Below the pieces are notes generated by a model, which searched no databases, was not told the DNA's origin, and saw only the letters and a list, made by a program, of their open reading frames with translations. The position numbers were made by a program, and so were the translations under genes. Below, in pieces: positions 54,280 to 63,898 of a stretch of DNA of 64,000 bases (the first letter of the stretch is position 1; each line of letters starts with the position of its first letter). The stretch covers positions 5,084,001-5,148,000 of the forward strand of contig NZ_CP026124.1 of NCBI RefSeq assembly GCF_002902905.1, written 5' to 3'. The DNA comes from Achromobacter sp. AONIH1 (GTDB lineage: Bacteria; Pseudomonadota; Gammaproteobacteria; Burkholderiales; Burkholderiaceae_B).

Positions 54280-55050
54280 TCAATGTCCACCGGCCAGCCG
54301 CACGCCGCCCTGGCCGTCCACCTGATGCACGAACGCGTCGGGCAATCCGATGTAATAGACGTGCGGATCGGTCTTCATCTCGGGCTTGAGCACCTTGATG
54401 TCGGCCTTGTTCTCGGCCATCAGGCGCGAGATCGCGCTGTCCGGATCGTTCAGGTCGCCGATGATGCGCGCGCCGCCCACGCAGCTTTCCACGCAGGCCG
54501 GCAGCAGGCCGACCTCGAGCCGGTGCTCGCAGAACGTGCACTTGTCGGCGGCCTGGGTCTCGTGGTTGATGAAGCGCGCGTCATACGGACAGGCCTGCAC
54601 GCAGTAGGCGCAACCCACGCAGCGTTCGTTGTCGACCAGCACGATGCCGTCCTCGCGCTGGAAGGTGGCCTGCACCGGACAGACCGGCACGCAGGGCGGG
54701 TTGTCGCAGTGGTTGCACAGGCGCGGCAGCATGACCATGGCGGCCTGGCCCTGGTCGGGCACGACCTCGTACTGCAGCACGGTGGTGCGGAACTGCCCCA
54801 CTGGCGGCTGGTTCTCCAGCGAACAGCTGACCGTACAGGACTGGCAGCCGATGCACTTGCGCATGTCCACCAGCATGCCGTAGCGCTTGCCAGCCATGCC
54901 CGGCCGCCGTGGCGGCTGGCCGTTGATGCCGGGCATGGCCTCGGCGTGTATCGGTATGACGGTGGCCGCGGCCCCCAGCCCGAGCAATCCCTTCAGGAAG
55001 CCTCGCTTGCCCGGGAGAGGGGTTTCCGGGGGGCTTGGGGGGGTACGCAT
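54280..55050 (-). CDS. ttrB: TtrB, four-cluster ferredoxin subunit of tetrathionate reductase
   Basis: This 256-residue electron-transfer subunit has a Tat signal (KRGFLKGLLGLGAAATVIP) and four groups of cluster cysteines: CIGCQSCTVSC, CNHCDNPPCVPVCP, CVGCAYCVQACP and CTFCEHRLEVGLLPACVESC. It links TtrC to TtrA. It is the first gene of the operon; a near-perfect FNR box lies 64 bp upstream. Confidence 0.88.
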   Translation of the reverse strand: MRTPPSPPETPLPGKRGFLKGLLGLGAAATVIPIHAEAMPGINGQPPRRPGMAGKRYGMLVDMRKCIGCQSCTVSCSLENQPPVGQFRTTVLQYEVVPDQGQAAMVMLPRLCNHCDNPPCVPVCPVQATFQREDGIVLVDNERCVGCAYCVQACPYDARFINHETQAADKCTFCEHRLEVGLLPACVESCVGGARIIGDLNDPDSAISRLMAENKADIKVLKPEMKTDPHVYYIGLPDAFVHQVDGQGGVRLAGGH

Positions 55051-55113
55051 ATGCTTCTCCGTGCTTTCAGCTAGTTGTTGGAATTAACTTATCACCCGGA
55101 GTTATATAGAGCG

Positions 55114-55127
55114 TTGACCTGGATCAA
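55114..55127. promoter_or_regulatory. FNR/ANR box of the ttrBCA operon
   Basis: TTGACCTGGATCAA matches TTGAT-N4-ATCAA at 9 of 10 fixed positions. A minus-strand TAAGTT (55091-55086) would be the -10 element of a promoter starting near 55079, placing the box at about -41.5, the class II activation position. This predicts anaerobic induction. Confidence 0.75.
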
Positions 55128-55292
55128 TTAGGGGACGGAATAGTGGGAAAATCGCGGTCCGGCCACGCCTGGACGCACATGGACGCGCGCGAATGCCCGG
55201 CGGCGGGCGACGGATGACGTCTGACGGCCACAGGCGACAGACGGCGGCGGGCGGCGGCATCCGCCGGCCGGAAAGGCAACGGGCGTGGGCGC

Positions 55293-55898
55293 TCAGCCCT
55301 GCCCGGCGGGCAGGCTCAAGCCGGACCGCCAGGCGGCCAGCTTCTGTTCATAGCTGATGGCGGCATGCGCCGGGCTGGTCGACGGCAGGTCCAGGCAGAC
55401 GAGCGGGTCGGCCAGCGCGGCCGGCAGCGACGGCAGCACCTGGCGCCGGAACAGGCTGGCGGCCTTGCCGCCGTTCAGGCAAACGCGGCGCAGCCGCGGA
55501 TGCGCGCGCAGGAAGCCGGCGAAGTCGTTGGGCACCGCATTGCGGATGTCGGCGTCCAGGCTGCCTTCGCGCTCGCACCCTTGCAGCACGTCCCACAAGG
55601 CCACGCCGGCCTGCGTCAAGCGCTCCAGCCGCAAGGCATAGTCCAGCGCCGGATCGAAGCCGAGGATCTCGGCCGCGATCGGCCAGAAGGCGTTGCGCGG
55701 ATGCGCGTAGTAGCGGCCCTGGCGCAGCGAGATGGCGCCGGGCATGGAGCCCAGCACCAGCACCCGGGCCTGCGGCGTCGTCACCGGGGCGAAGCCCTGC
55801 AGGACCGGCGCGTCCGCCGGCGCCGCCCCGTCCCGCGCGTGGCGCGCGGCCTGGCTGGCGGGCCGCCCGGCGGCAGGAGCGCTGTCTGTCTTTTTCAT
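55293..55898 (-). CDS. DNA glycosylase of the family 6 (hypoxanthine/uracil-DNA glycosylase) type
   Basis: This 201-residue UDG-superfamily protein has LVLGSMPGAISLRQGRYYAHPRNAFWPI near residues 47-74, the signature of DNA-deoxyinosine (family 6, HDG) glycosylases. The catalytic Asn is in the RNAFW block. DLPSTSPAHAAISYEQKL near the C-terminus is the second conserved motif. It should remove deaminated bases from DNA. The N-terminal 30 residues are Ala-rich and probably disordered. Confidence 0.85.
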   Translation of the reverse strand: MKKTDSAPAAGRPASQAARHARDGAAPADAPVLQGFAPVTTPQARVLVLGSMPGAISLRQGRYYAHPRNAFWPIAAEILGFDPALDYALRLERLTQAGVALWDVLQGCEREGSLDADIRNAVPNDFAGFLRAHPRLRRVCLNGGKAASLFRRQVLPSLPAALADPLVCLDLPSTSPAHAAISYEQKLAAWRSGLSLPAGQG

Positions 55899-56057
55899 GC
55901 CGCAAGGATAGCGCGCCGTTCGCGAACGTCGATTGCCGGACGGCGCAAGCCCGATGCGCGATGCCGGCCCGTGATCGTCCGATGGATGGAACGGTGCTTG
56001 CCAGCGGCGGCACTACCGCTATGGCCGGGCCGCCCTTATCTTCTTACTCATGACGAA

Positions 56058-56074
56058 CGGCCCCGCAGGGGCCG
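56058..56074 (+). other. Hairpin in the pirin leader
   Basis: CGGCCCC-GCA-GGGGCCG is a perfect 7-bp stem 20 bp before the pirin ATG and just before its AGGAAC ribosome-binding site. It may be only a terminator remnant or an mRNA-stabilising structure. Confidence 0.3.
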
Positions 56075-56093
56075 CGCAACAGGAACTGACGCC

Positions 56094-56933
56094 ATGAAGA
56101 AGATCCTCGGCCTGCACGCCAGCCCCCGTCCCCACTGGGTGGGCGACGGCTTTCCGGTGCGCTCGCTGTTCTCGTACAACGACAGGGACAAGGACACCAG
56201 CCCCTTCCTGCTGCTGGACTACGCCGGCCCGGCGCATTTCGAGCCGGCCGGGCGTCCGCGCGGCGTGGGCCAGCACCCGCATCGCGGCTTCGAGACCGTG
56301 ACCATCGTCTACAGCGGCGAGGTCGCGCACCGCGACTCCGCCGGCAATGGCGGCGTCATCGGTCCCGGCGACGTGCAGTGGATGACGGCGGCCTCGGGCA
56401 TCGTGCACGAGGAATTCCATTCCGACGCGTTCACCCGCCAGGGCGGCGAGCTGGAAATGGTGCAGCTGTGGGTCAACCTGCCCGCCAAGGACAAGATGGG
56501 GCCGGCCGGCTACCAGGGCATCCAGGCCGCCGACATCCCGTCCGTGGATCTGCCCGACGGCGCCGGCACGCTGCGCGTGATCGCCGGCAGCTATGCGGGC
56601 CACGCGGGGCCGGCGCGCACCCATACGCCGATGGATGTCTGGGACGTGCGGTTGGCGGCCGGCAAGTCGGCGCGCTTTCCGATCGCATCGGGCCGCAACA
56701 GCATGCTGGTGGCGCTGCGCGGCACGCTGTTGGTGAACGGCGAGTCGGTGGCGCGCGATGCGCAGCTGGCGCTGTTCTCGCGGGACGGCGAGGATATTAC
56801 GGTCGAAGCCAACAACGACGCCGTCTTCCTGGTGCTGTCGGGCGAGCCGATCGACGAGCCTGTGGTGGGTTACGGCCCGTTCGTGATGAACACGCAGGCG
56901 GAAATCGTGCAGGCCTTCGCCGATTTCAGGTAG
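56094..56933 (+). CDS. Pirin family protein
   Basis: This 279-residue bicupin of the pirin family has the N-terminal metal-binding motifs HPHRGFETVTIVYSGEVAHRDS near residues 62-83 and GIVHEEFHS near 103-111. DGEDITVEANNDAVFLVLSGEPIDEPVVGYGPFVMNT is near the C-terminus. Bacterial pirins include quercetin dioxygenases and redox-sensing proteins; the role here is unknown. AGGAAC supports the ATG at 56094. A GC-rich repeat follows directly. Confidence 0.88.
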   Translation: MKKILGLHASPRPHWVGDGFPVRSLFSYNDRDKDTSPFLLLDYAGPAHFEPAGRPRGVGQHPHRGFETVTIVYSGEVAHRDSAGNGGVIGPGDVQWMTAASGIVHEEFHSDAFTRQGGELEMVQLWVNLPAKDKMGPAGYQGIQAADIPSVDLPDGAGTLRVIAGSYAGHAGPARTHTPMDVWDVRLAAGKSARFPIASGRNSMLVALRGTLLVNGESVARDAQLALFSRDGEDITVEANNDAVFLVLSGEPIDEPVVGYGPFVMNTQAEIVQAFADFR

Positions 56934-56937
56934 ACGG

Positions 56938-57015
56938 CCACCCCCGAGGCGCTCACGCGCCTCCCACTCATGGGGGCGCCGCTGCGGACCGGCAAAGCCG
57001 GCTCCGCGCGGCCCC
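56938..57015. repeat. GC-rich intergenic repeat, copy 1
   Basis: This stretch behind the pirin stop is clearly related to 61062-61135. Shared blocks are ACCCCCGAG, GGGGGCGC, GCTGCGGACCGGCA and GAGCCGG/AAGCCGG followed by TCCGCG and GGCCCC. It can fold into hairpins and occupies a convergent intergenic space, so it may act as a terminator. Confidence 0.7.
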
Positions 57016-57083
57016 GGTCACAGCGTTCTTGCAGTGGTCGGCGATGCCAGACTTGCAGCCTCTCTTGCTGGCGAGGATCCGCA

Positions 57084-57638
57084 TCAACCCGGCGGATACC
57101 GTACTTCCAGGATATCCAGTTCCTCGATGCCGCCCGGCGTGCGCAGCACCACGGTGTCGCCTTCCCTGGCCTTGATCAGCGCGCGCGCCACGGGCGAGAT
57201 CCAGCTGATCTTGCCGGCCAGCGGCTCGGCCTCATCCACCCCGACGATGGTGACGGTGTGGTCCTCGCCGGCCTTGTCCGAGTACAGCACGGTGGCGCCG
57301 AAAAAGACCTGGTCGCGGTTGGGCTGGATGGCGGGATCGACCACTTCGGCGATGTCCAGGCGCTTGGTCAGGAAGCGCATGCGGCGGTCGATCTCGCGCA
57401 GACGTTTCTTGCCGTAGAGATAATCGCCGTTCTCGGAACGGTCGCCATTGGACGCCGCCCAGGACACCACCTGCACCACCGAGGGCCGCTCCACGTTCAT
57501 CAGGTGCGCGAGTTCGCCGCGCAGCCGCTCGTAGCCTTCAGGCGTCATGTAATTCTTGGTGCCCGCCGGCAGGGCCTGGGCCTGTGGCAGGTCATCGTCG
57601 TCATCGTTGTCGGATTCTTTGACAAAGGCTTTGTTCAT
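57084..57638 (-). CDS. greB: GreB, transcription elongation factor
   Basis: This 184-residue Gre factor has an acidic N-terminal extension (residues 8-16, DNDDDDD) before the coiled coil. The coiled-coil tip is GDRSENGDYLYGKKRLREIDRRMRFL (about residues 65-90), which is the GreB version. The C-terminal FKBP-like domain (about 110-180) binds RNA polymerase. It rescues backtracked polymerase by stimulating transcript cleavage. Confidence 0.92.
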   Translation of the reverse strand: MNKAFVKESDNDDDDDLPQAQALPAGTKNYMTPEGYERLRGELAHLMNVERPSVVQVVSWAASNGDRSENGDYLYGKKRLREIDRRMRFLTKRLDIAEVVDPAIQPNRDQVFFGATVLYSDKAGEDHTVTIVGVDEAEPLAGKISWISPVARALIKAREGDTVVLRTPGGIEELDILEVRYPPG

Positions 57639-57702
57639 GGCGGCGGCGCCGCGTGGGCGCGATCAGGATCAATGGCGTGGCGGAGCGGACGCGGGGCGTC
57701 CG

Positions 57703-58548
57703 CTAGAACCAGTCGTGCCAGACTGGCTTCAGGTCCGGCGGCAGCGCGGGCAGGCGCCCGAGATCCATCCGGCTTTCCGTGGGGCTGTGGAAGTCCGAGC
57801 CGCGCGAGGCCAGGAAGCCGTAGCGACGCGCCACGTCGGCGTACTTGCGGGCCTCGTCGGCCGTATGGCTGCCGGTGTTCACTTCGATGCCCTCGCCGCC
57901 CAGCTCGATGAACTCATCGAACAGCGCGGCGAATTGCAGCGGCGTGTACTTGTAGCGGCCCGGGTGCGCGATGACGGCGCGCCCGCCGGCGCCGCGTATC
58001 CAGCCCACGGCCTCGGCCAGCGTGGCCCATTGCATCGGCACGTGGCCGGCGCAATCGTCACCCAGATACTTGTTGAAGACGGTCTGCACATCCGGGCAAT
58101 AGCCGGCCTCGACCAGGTAGCGGGCGAAGTGGGTGCGGCTGATCAGCTCGGGATTGCCGGCGAAGGGCAGCGCGCCCTCGTAGGCGCCGGGCATGCCCAT
58201 GCCGGCCAGCCGCTCGCCGATGCGCTTGGCGCGCTCGGCGCGGCCGGCGCGGGTCTTGCGCAGACCCTCGGCCAGCGCCACGTTGGACGGGTCGAACCGC
58301 AGGCCCACGACATGCACCGTCAGGCCGGCCCAGGTGACAGAGATCTCGACCCCGGTGGCGAAGCGCATGCCCAGTTCCCGGGCGGCCCCGGCGGCCTCGG
58401 CCAGTCCGCCGATCTCGTCGTGGTCGGTCAGGGCCCAGACATCCACGCCGTTGGCATGCGCCCGCGCCGCCACCTCGCGCGGCGCGAGCGCGCCGTCCGA
58501 AACGGTGGAATGGCAATGCAGGTCGATGTTCAGAATGGGCGAGGTCAT
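57703..58548 (-). CDS. rnm: PHP-domain 5'-3' exoribonuclease (RNase AM / YciV type)
   Basis: This 281-residue PHP phosphoesterase has metal-binding DLHCHSTVSDGALAP near residues 9-23, TDHDEIGG near 41-48, ATGVEISV near 64-71, VIAHPGRYKY near 190-199 and the final GSDFHSPTE near 250-258. YciV/RNase AM removes nucleotides from RNA 5' ends and helps mature rRNA. The gene lies downstream of an alpha/beta hydrolase gene on the same strand with about 100 bp between. Confidence 0.88.
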   Translation of the reverse strand: MTSPILNIDLHCHSTVSDGALAPREVAARAHANGVDVWALTDHDEIGGLAEAAGAARELGMRFATGVEISVTWAGLTVHVVGLRFDPSNVALAEGLRKTRAGRAERAKRIGERLAGMGMPGAYEGALPFAGNPELISRTHFARYLVEAGYCPDVQTVFNKYLGDDCAGHVPMQWATLAEAVGWIRGAGGRAVIAHPGRYKYTPLQFAALFDEFIELGGEGIEVNTGSHTADEARKYADVARRYGFLASRGSDFHSPTESRMDLGRLPALPPDLKPVWHDWF

Positions 58549-58650
58549 GGGCCTATTGTAGAGAAGCGGGAAATTGCTGCACAGCGCCGCAACCGCGCCA
58601 TTGCCCGCCCCACGGGGCCGGCCGGCGTCCCCGTTTCCCCGCCAGCAGCG

Positions 58651-59586
58651 TCAGTCCAGCAGGAAGGCGGCCACAGGCTCTATCTGCGCGTCCGACATCA
58701 GCGTGGGCGCATGGCCCACGCCCGGTATCACGACCGCGCGCGCCCGCGGATTGCGCTGAAGCATTTCGTCCACGGTGACGGTTGTCAGCAAATCGGACTG
58801 TTCGCCGCGCACGATCAGCACCGGGCAATCCGTGCCCACATAGCATTGCCACAACAGCTGCTCGCCCGCCGCCAGTTCCTGCGGGGTCTGCGCGGCCAGC
58901 GGCTGCGCCAGCGCCAGGTCGTAATGCTTGACCCAGCGCCCGTCCTGCTCGGGATAGACGTAGCGGGCCAGCTGCGCCCATTGCTCGTCGCTGTGCGGCC
59001 CGAACGGCAGCGAATCGGCGCGCATCGCCGCGACCGCCTGCTCGAAGGAATCGAACTCGCGCGGCATGCCCACGTACTGGCCGATGCGGGCCAACGCACT
59101 CAGCTCCAGCCGGGGGCCGACGTCGTTCAGCACCATGCGGTCGAAATGCAGCCCTTCCTGCGCCGGCGGCATGCCCGGATGCGGTCGCATGGCCGCCGCG
59201 GCCCGCGAAAACGCCGCCGAGCCCGACAGCGCCATGCCGATCAAGCCGCCCATCGACGTGCCGACCCACGCCAGCCGCGCCGGCTTCAGGCGCGCGATCA
59301 GCGTGACCATGTCCGCCGCGTACTGCGGCACGGTGTAGAACGCGGGATTGGCCAGCCAGTCGGAACGGCCGCGTCCGACCACGTCGGGGCAGACCACGCG
59401 ATAACGCCCGGCCAGCCGTCGCGCCAGCGCGTCGAAATCGCGGCCGGTGCGCGTCAGGCCGTGCACGCAGACCAATACCTGGTCGTTGGCCGGATCGCCC
59501 CATTCCCAGTAGGCCATGCGGTGCAGGCCGGCCGGACTGGCGCAGGTGACATATTCCAGGCAGGGTTCCAGGCTGGCTTGCCGCAT
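58651..59586 (-). CDS. Alpha/beta hydrolase
   Basis: This 311-residue hydrolase has the oxyanion-hole region CVHGLTRTGRDF near residues 40-51 and the nucleophile elbow GTSMGGLIG near 108-116. VIPGVGHAPTLMSD near the C-terminus carries the catalytic His. The style is that of MhpC/PcaD-like esterases and hydrolases of the YqiA/2-hydroxymuconate group. The substrate is unknown and the neighbours give no strong hint. Confidence 0.85.
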   Translation of the reverse strand: MRQASLEPCLEYVTCASPAGLHRMAYWEWGDPANDQVLVCVHGLTRTGRDFDALARRLAGRYRVVCPDVVGRGRSDWLANPAFYTVPQYAADMVTLIARLKPARLAWVGTSMGGLIGMALSGSAAFSRAAAAMRPHPGMPPAQEGLHFDRMVLNDVGPRLELSALARIGQYVGMPREFDSFEQAVAAMRADSLPFGPHSDEQWAQLARYVYPEQDGRWVKHYDLALAQPLAAQTPQELAAGEQLLWQCYVGTDCPVLIVRGEQSDLLTTVTVDEMLQRNPRARAVVIPGVGHAPTLMSDAQIEPVAAFLLD

Positions 59587-59850
59587 CGAGACGCTCCAAA
59601 TCGCGAAGATGGCCGGTATCTTATCGGATGCGCCGCAGGCGCGCGCGGCCCGCCCGCCCCTTTTTCCCGACGCGGCGTCAGGGACTTTCAGATTCCTGTG
59701 AGGCTTGTGTTGCAGGATATAGTGGTTAAGATTGGTTCAGCCTATCGCCGCCATTCAATCATTGCATTGGATGCGCGCGCGCTTTGGGGCCAAAGTAGCC
59801 AGCTTCACGCCTTGCCAGATCAGTCATCCCCGAATTGATATGGAGTCCAC

Positions 59851-61050
59851 ATGGAGCAAAGCAGTCCCTCCTCCGTCGATCACGATCGTCATGCTTCCCC
59901 GCCGGGAGCCGCCCAGCATGCCTCCCCGCCTCCCGAACCGCCCCGCGTGCTGCAGGACCTGCTGGCCCGCGCCGACGTGCAGCTCAACGGCTCGCGTCCC
60001 TGGGACATCCAGGTACATGACAAGCACATGTACGAACGCGTCTTCACCAGCTGGTCGCTGGGCCTGGGCGAGTCCTACATGGACGGCGAGTGGGACTGCG
60101 ACGCGCTTGACGAGCTGTTCACCCGCCTCCTGCGCGCCGACCTGGGATCGGCCGCCATGGGTATCGCGCGCGTCAAGCTGATCGCCGAGCATCTGCGCCA
60201 CAAGCTGTTCAACCTGCAGTCCAAGAGTCGCGCCTTCGAAGTCGGCGAACAGCACTACGACGCCGGCAACGACGTGTTCGAAGCCATGCTCGACAGCCGC
60301 ATGATCTATTCCTGCGCCTATTGGGAAAACGCCGCGACGCTGGAAGAAGCCCAGTACGCCAAGCTCGACATGATCTGCCGCAAGCTGCGTCTCAAGCCCG
60401 GCGAGACGCTGCTGGACATCGGCTGCGGCTGGGGCGGGCTGGCCAAGTTCGCCGCCGAGAACTACGGCGTGAAAGTCACCGGCGTGACCGTATCCAAGGA
60501 ACAGCTGGCGCTGGCGCAGCAGCGCGTGCAGGGCCTGCCGGTGGAACTGCTGCTGCAGGACTACCGCGACCTGCAGGGCAGCTTCGACAAGGTCGTCTCG
60601 GTGGGCATGTTCGAGCACGTGGGTCCGAAGAACTACGACACCTACTTCACCAACGTGCAGCGGCTGATGGCCCCCGAAGGCATCTTCCTGCTGCACACCA
60701 TCGGCATCGCCGCCACCAGCCAGAGCACCGATCCCTGGATCGACCGCTACGTGTTCCCCAACGGCAAGCTGCCCTCGGCGGTGGAAATATCCACCGCCGT
60801 CGAGGGCCGCTTCATCATCGAGGACTGGCACAACTTCGGCGCCGACTACGATCGCACGCTGATGGCCTGGTGGGACCGGTTCCAGCGCGCCTGGCCGCAG
60901 CTGGAGGCACGCTACGGCAAGCGCTTCTACCGCATGTGGCAGTACTACCTGATGTGCTGCGCCGGCTTCTTCCGCTCGCGCGAAGGCCAGCTCTGGCAGG
61001 TGATCCTGACCCATCCGCAACGCGGCGACACCTATCGTTCGCTGCGCTAG
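59851..61050 (+). CDS. cfa: Cyclopropane-fatty-acyl-phospholipid synthase
   Basis: This 399-residue SAM-dependent enzyme adds a methylene bridge to unsaturated lipid acyl chains. Conserved features are GLGESYMDGEWDCDALDELF near residues 70-90, EQHYDAGNDVFEAMLD near 133-148, SCAYW near 154-158 with the active-site Cys, and the SAM-binding LDIGCGWGGLAKFAAE near 188-203. VSVGMFEHVGPKNYDTYF follows. The first 30 residues are Pro/Ser-rich and extra to the family. Cfa membranes resist acid and stress. Confidence 0.94.
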   Translation: MEQSSPSSVDHDRHASPPGAAQHASPPPEPPRVLQDLLARADVQLNGSRPWDIQVHDKHMYERVFTSWSLGLGESYMDGEWDCDALDELFTRLLRADLGSAAMGIARVKLIAEHLRHKLFNLQSKSRAFEVGEQHYDAGNDVFEAMLDSRMIYSCAYWENAATLEEAQYAKLDMICRKLRLKPGETLLDIGCGWGGLAKFAAENYGVKVTGVTVSKEQLALAQQRVQGLPVELLLQDYRDLQGSFDKVVSVGMFEHVGPKNYDTYFTNVQRLMAPEGIFLLHTIGIAATSQSTDPWIDRYVFPNGKLPSAVEISTAVEGRFIIEDWHNFGADYDRTLMAWWDRFQRAWPQLEARYGKRFYRMWQYYLMCCAGFFRSREGQLWQVILTHPQRGDTYRSLR

Positions 61051-61061
61051 AGGGGGGAAGG

Positions 61062-61135
61062 CCCACCCCCGAGCGCTACGCGCCCCCCTCAAGGGGGCGC
61101 AGCTGCGGACCGGCAGAGCCGGATCCGCGGGCCCC
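61062..61135. repeat. GC-rich intergenic repeat, copy 2
   Basis: This second copy of the repeat at 56938-57015 begins 12 bp after the cfa stop. It contains two hairpins: CGCCCCCCTCAAGGGGGCG-type and GCGGACCGGCAGAGCCGGATCCGC-type. The same position relative to a stop codon in both copies suggests a terminator-linked dispersed repeat. Confidence 0.7.
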
Positions 61136-61214
61136 GCTTGGAATGGCTACGGCCTACGCTTGGGATAGCTACCGTCAACACTTGCGGCGGCCGCCGCGCA
61201 GGATGCCGGGGACC

Positions 61215-62825
61215 TTACGAGCCCGCTGCATCCTCGCGGATCATGTCGGCCGCCCGCTCCGCGATCATGATGGTCGGCGAATTGGTGTTGCCCGAGGTGA
61301 TCAGGGGCATGATCGAGGCGTCGGCGATGCGCAATCCTTCCAGCCCGTGCACGCGCAGGCGCGCGTCCACCACCGCGCCCTGGTCCGGTCGCCGGCCCAT
61401 CGCGCAGGTGCCCACCGGATGGAAGATGGTGGTGCCGATCTTGCCGGCCGCCTGGCGCAGCTCGTCCTCGCTGCGGTAGGCCGGACCGGGCAGCCATTCC
61501 TCGGGCCGGTAGCGGCTCAACGCGGGCGAGGCCGCGATGCGCCGCGCCAGCCGTATCGAATCGGCCGCCACCTTCAGGTCTTCATCCGTGCTCAGGTAGT
61601 TGGGCCGGATCAGCGGCGCCGCCTGCGCATCGGCCCCCTGCGTGTGCACGCTGCCGCGCGATGTGGGCCGCAGGTTGCACACGCTGGCCGTGAAGGCGTC
61701 GAAGCTGTGCAACGGTTCGCCGAAAGCGCCCAGCGACAGCGGCTGCACGTGGAATTCCACGTTGGCGCGGGCCTGGCCTTCGTCCGAGCGGGCGAACAGG
61801 CCCAGCTGCGACGGCGCCATGCTCATCGGACCGCTGCGCTTGAGCAGGTATTCCAGGCCGATGCCGGCCTTGCCCCACCAGGTGGCGGCCAGCCGGTTCA
61901 GCGTCTTGACGCCCTGCACCTTGATGATGACGCGCAGTTGCAGATGATCCTGCAGGTTCTCGCCCACGCCGGGCAGCGCGTGGCGGATATCGATGCCGGC
62001 CTCGCGCAGGCGCGCCGGCTCGCCCACGCCGGACAGTTCCAGCAGCTGGGGCGTATTGACCGCGCCGGCGGCCAGCACCACCTCGCGCCGCGCGCGCACG
62101 GTCTGCTCGCGGCCGTCGCGCAGCAGGCGCAGGCCGACACAGCGCATGCCCTCGAACAGCAGCTCGCGCGCATGGGCGCCGGTCAGCACCTGCAGATTGG
62201 CGCGCTGGCGCACCGGCCTCAGGAAGGCCTTGGAGGTGTTCCAGCGCCAGCCGCCGCGCTGGTTCACTTCGAAGTAGCCGCTGCCGAAGTTGTCGCCGCG
62301 ATTGAAATCGTCCACCGGCGGGATGCCGGCCTGGTCCGCCGCCTGGGCGAAGGCTTCCAGGATGTCCCAGCGCAGCCTCTGCGACTCCACCCGCCACTCG
62401 CCGCCCGCGCCATGATGCTCGGACGCGCCGCGATGATGGTCCTCGCTGCGCTTGAACACGGGCAGCACCCGGTCCCAGCTCCAGGCTTCGTCACCGCTCA
62501 GCGCGGCCCACTGGTCGTAGTCCTCGCGCTGGCCGCGCATGTAGATCATGCCGTTGATGGACGAGCAGCCGCCCAGCACGCGGCCGCGCGGATAGATCAG
62601 CGAGCGTCCGCCCAGGCCGGGCTCGCTGGCCGTGCGGTACATCCAGTCGGTGCGCGGATTGCCGATGCAATGCAGATAGCCGACGGGAATGTGGATCCAG
62701 TGGTAGTTGTCGCGCCCGCCGGCCTCCAGCAGCAGCACCCGCGTTGCCGGATCGCGGCTCAGCCGGTTGGCCAGCACGCAGCCGGCCGACCCCGCGCCCA
62801 CGATGATGTAGTCGTATGTCTCCAT
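61215..62825 (-). CDS. GMC-family oxidoreductase (choline dehydrogenase-like)
   Basis: This 536-residue FAD enzyme has the dinucleotide motif [19 protein letters not shown] near residues 5-23 and GMC signature 1, [19 protein letters not shown], near 80-98. Signature 2, [15 protein letters not shown], is near 255-269. HPVGTCAMG near 468-476 carries the catalytic His and [19 protein letters not shown] closes the protein. It oxidises an alcohol; the substrate (choline, glycol, long-chain or aromatic alcohol) is not predictable. It is divergent from a LysR regulator. Confidence 0.9.
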   Translation of the reverse strand: METYDYIIVGAGSAGCVLANRLSRDPATRVLLLEAGGRDNYHWIHIPVGYLHCIGNPRTDWMYRTASEPGLGGRSLIYPRGRVLGGCSSINGMIYMRGQREDYDQWAALSGDEAWSWDRVLPVFKRSEDHHRGASEHHGAGGEWRVESQRLRWDILEAFAQAADQAGIPPVDDFNRGDNFGSGYFEVNQRGGWRWNTSKAFLRPVRQRANLQVLTGAHARELLFEGMRCVGLRLLRDGREQTVRARREVVLAAGAVNTPQLLELSGVGEPARLREAGIDIRHALPGVGENLQDHLQLRVIIKVQGVKTLNRLAATWWGKAGIGLEYLLKRSGPMSMAPSQLGLFARSDEGQARANVEFHVQPLSLGAFGEPLHSFDAFTASVCNLRPTSRGSVHTQGADAQAAPLIRPNYLSTDEDLKVAADSIRLARRIAASPALSRYRPEEWLPGPAYRSEDELRQAAGKIGTTIFHPVGTCAMGRRPDQGAVVDARLRVHGLEGLRIADASIMPLITSGNTNSPTIMIAERAADMIREDAAGS

Positions 62826-63010
62826 ATGCGCTTCTTATGGTTGTTGCCCCGGTTTTGCAGGCCGGGAAAACCGCCCGGGCCTTGCCGTCCCGGGGGAGTA
62901 CGCTGTTTTGCCGTCACTTTCGCCCAGGCATCCACGGCTGTCCAATGATTTGTTGAAAAGCGCTTCATAAGCGTCTCTAATAAAGCTCAGCCCACTTTCC
63001 GGATCCGGCC

Positions 63011-63898
63011 ATGGACCTGAAGCACATCCGCAGCTTTGCCGCCGTGGCGCGCGAAGGCAACCTGACGCGCGCCGCCGAGCACCTGCACCTGACCCAGCCC
63101 GCGCTCAGCCTGCAGCTCAAGAACTTCCAGGAATCGCTGGACCTGACGCTGTTCTCGCGCAGCGCGCAGGGTCTGTCGCCCAACGCCGACGGCCGCGCGC
63201 TGCTGCCGCCGGCGCTGCGCGTGCTGGACGCGCTGGACGATTTCCAGCGCGCCATCGCCACGCTGCGCGACACGCTGCAGGGCGAATTGAGGCTGGGCAC
63301 CATCCTCGATCCGGAGTTCCTGCGCCTGGGCGCCGCCTTGCGGCACCTGATGGCGCGCTATCCCAAGCTGCGGCCCATGCTGCGCCACGGCATGTCCGGC
63401 TCGGCGGCGCGGCTGGTGCGCGCGGGCGAGCTGGACGCGGGATACTTCCTCGGCCCGCTGGACGCGCCGCGCGCCCAGCCGGCGCTGCACGCGCAGCCGC
63501 TGGCGGCTTTCTCGTACTACGTGGTCGCGCCCAAGGGCTGGGGTCAGATGGTCAGCGGCCGGGGCTGGAAGGAGATCGCCGCCCTGCCCTGGATCTGGAC
63601 GCCGCCGGACTCGGTCCACCATCGCCTGCTGGCGCGCAAGTTCGCCGAGCTGGATGCCGTGCCCAACGCGGTGGCCGAGGTCGACCAGGAGGCATCCATG
63701 CTGGATCTGGTGCGCTCGGGCGTGGGCCTGTCGCTGGCGCGCGACTCGCTGGCCCTGCGCGAATCGCAGACGCACGGCCTGCTGCTGGTGCAGGGACTGG
63801 AGATCCGCACCGAGCTGTCCTTCGTCTGCCTGGCCTCGCGCAGCGGGGAACCGCTGGTGGCGGCCGCCTTCGACGCGGTGCGCGCGGCCTTCTCCTGA
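63011..63898 (+). CDS. LysR-family transcriptional regulator
   Basis: This 295-residue LysR protein has a helix-turn-helix at residues 1-60 (MDLKHIRSFAAVAREGNLTRAAEHLHLTQPALSLQLKNFQ) and an effector domain from about 88. It is divergent from the GMC oxidoreductase with 185 bp between, so it probably controls that gene. The remaining bases to the window end (63899-64000) contain no supported feature. Confidence 0.9.
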   Translation: MDLKHIRSFAAVAREGNLTRAAEHLHLTQPALSLQLKNFQESLDLTLFSRSAQGLSPNADGRALLPPALRVLDALDDFQRAIATLRDTLQGELRLGTILDPEFLRLGAALRHLMARYPKLRPMLRHGMSGSAARLVRAGELDAGYFLGPLDAPRAQPALHAQPLAAFSYYVVAPKGWGQMVSGRGWKEIAALPWIWTPPDSVHHRLLARKFAELDAVPNAVAEVDQEASMLDLVRSGVGLSLARDSLALRESQTHGLLLVQGLEIRTELSFVCLASRSGEPLVAAAFDAVRAAFS

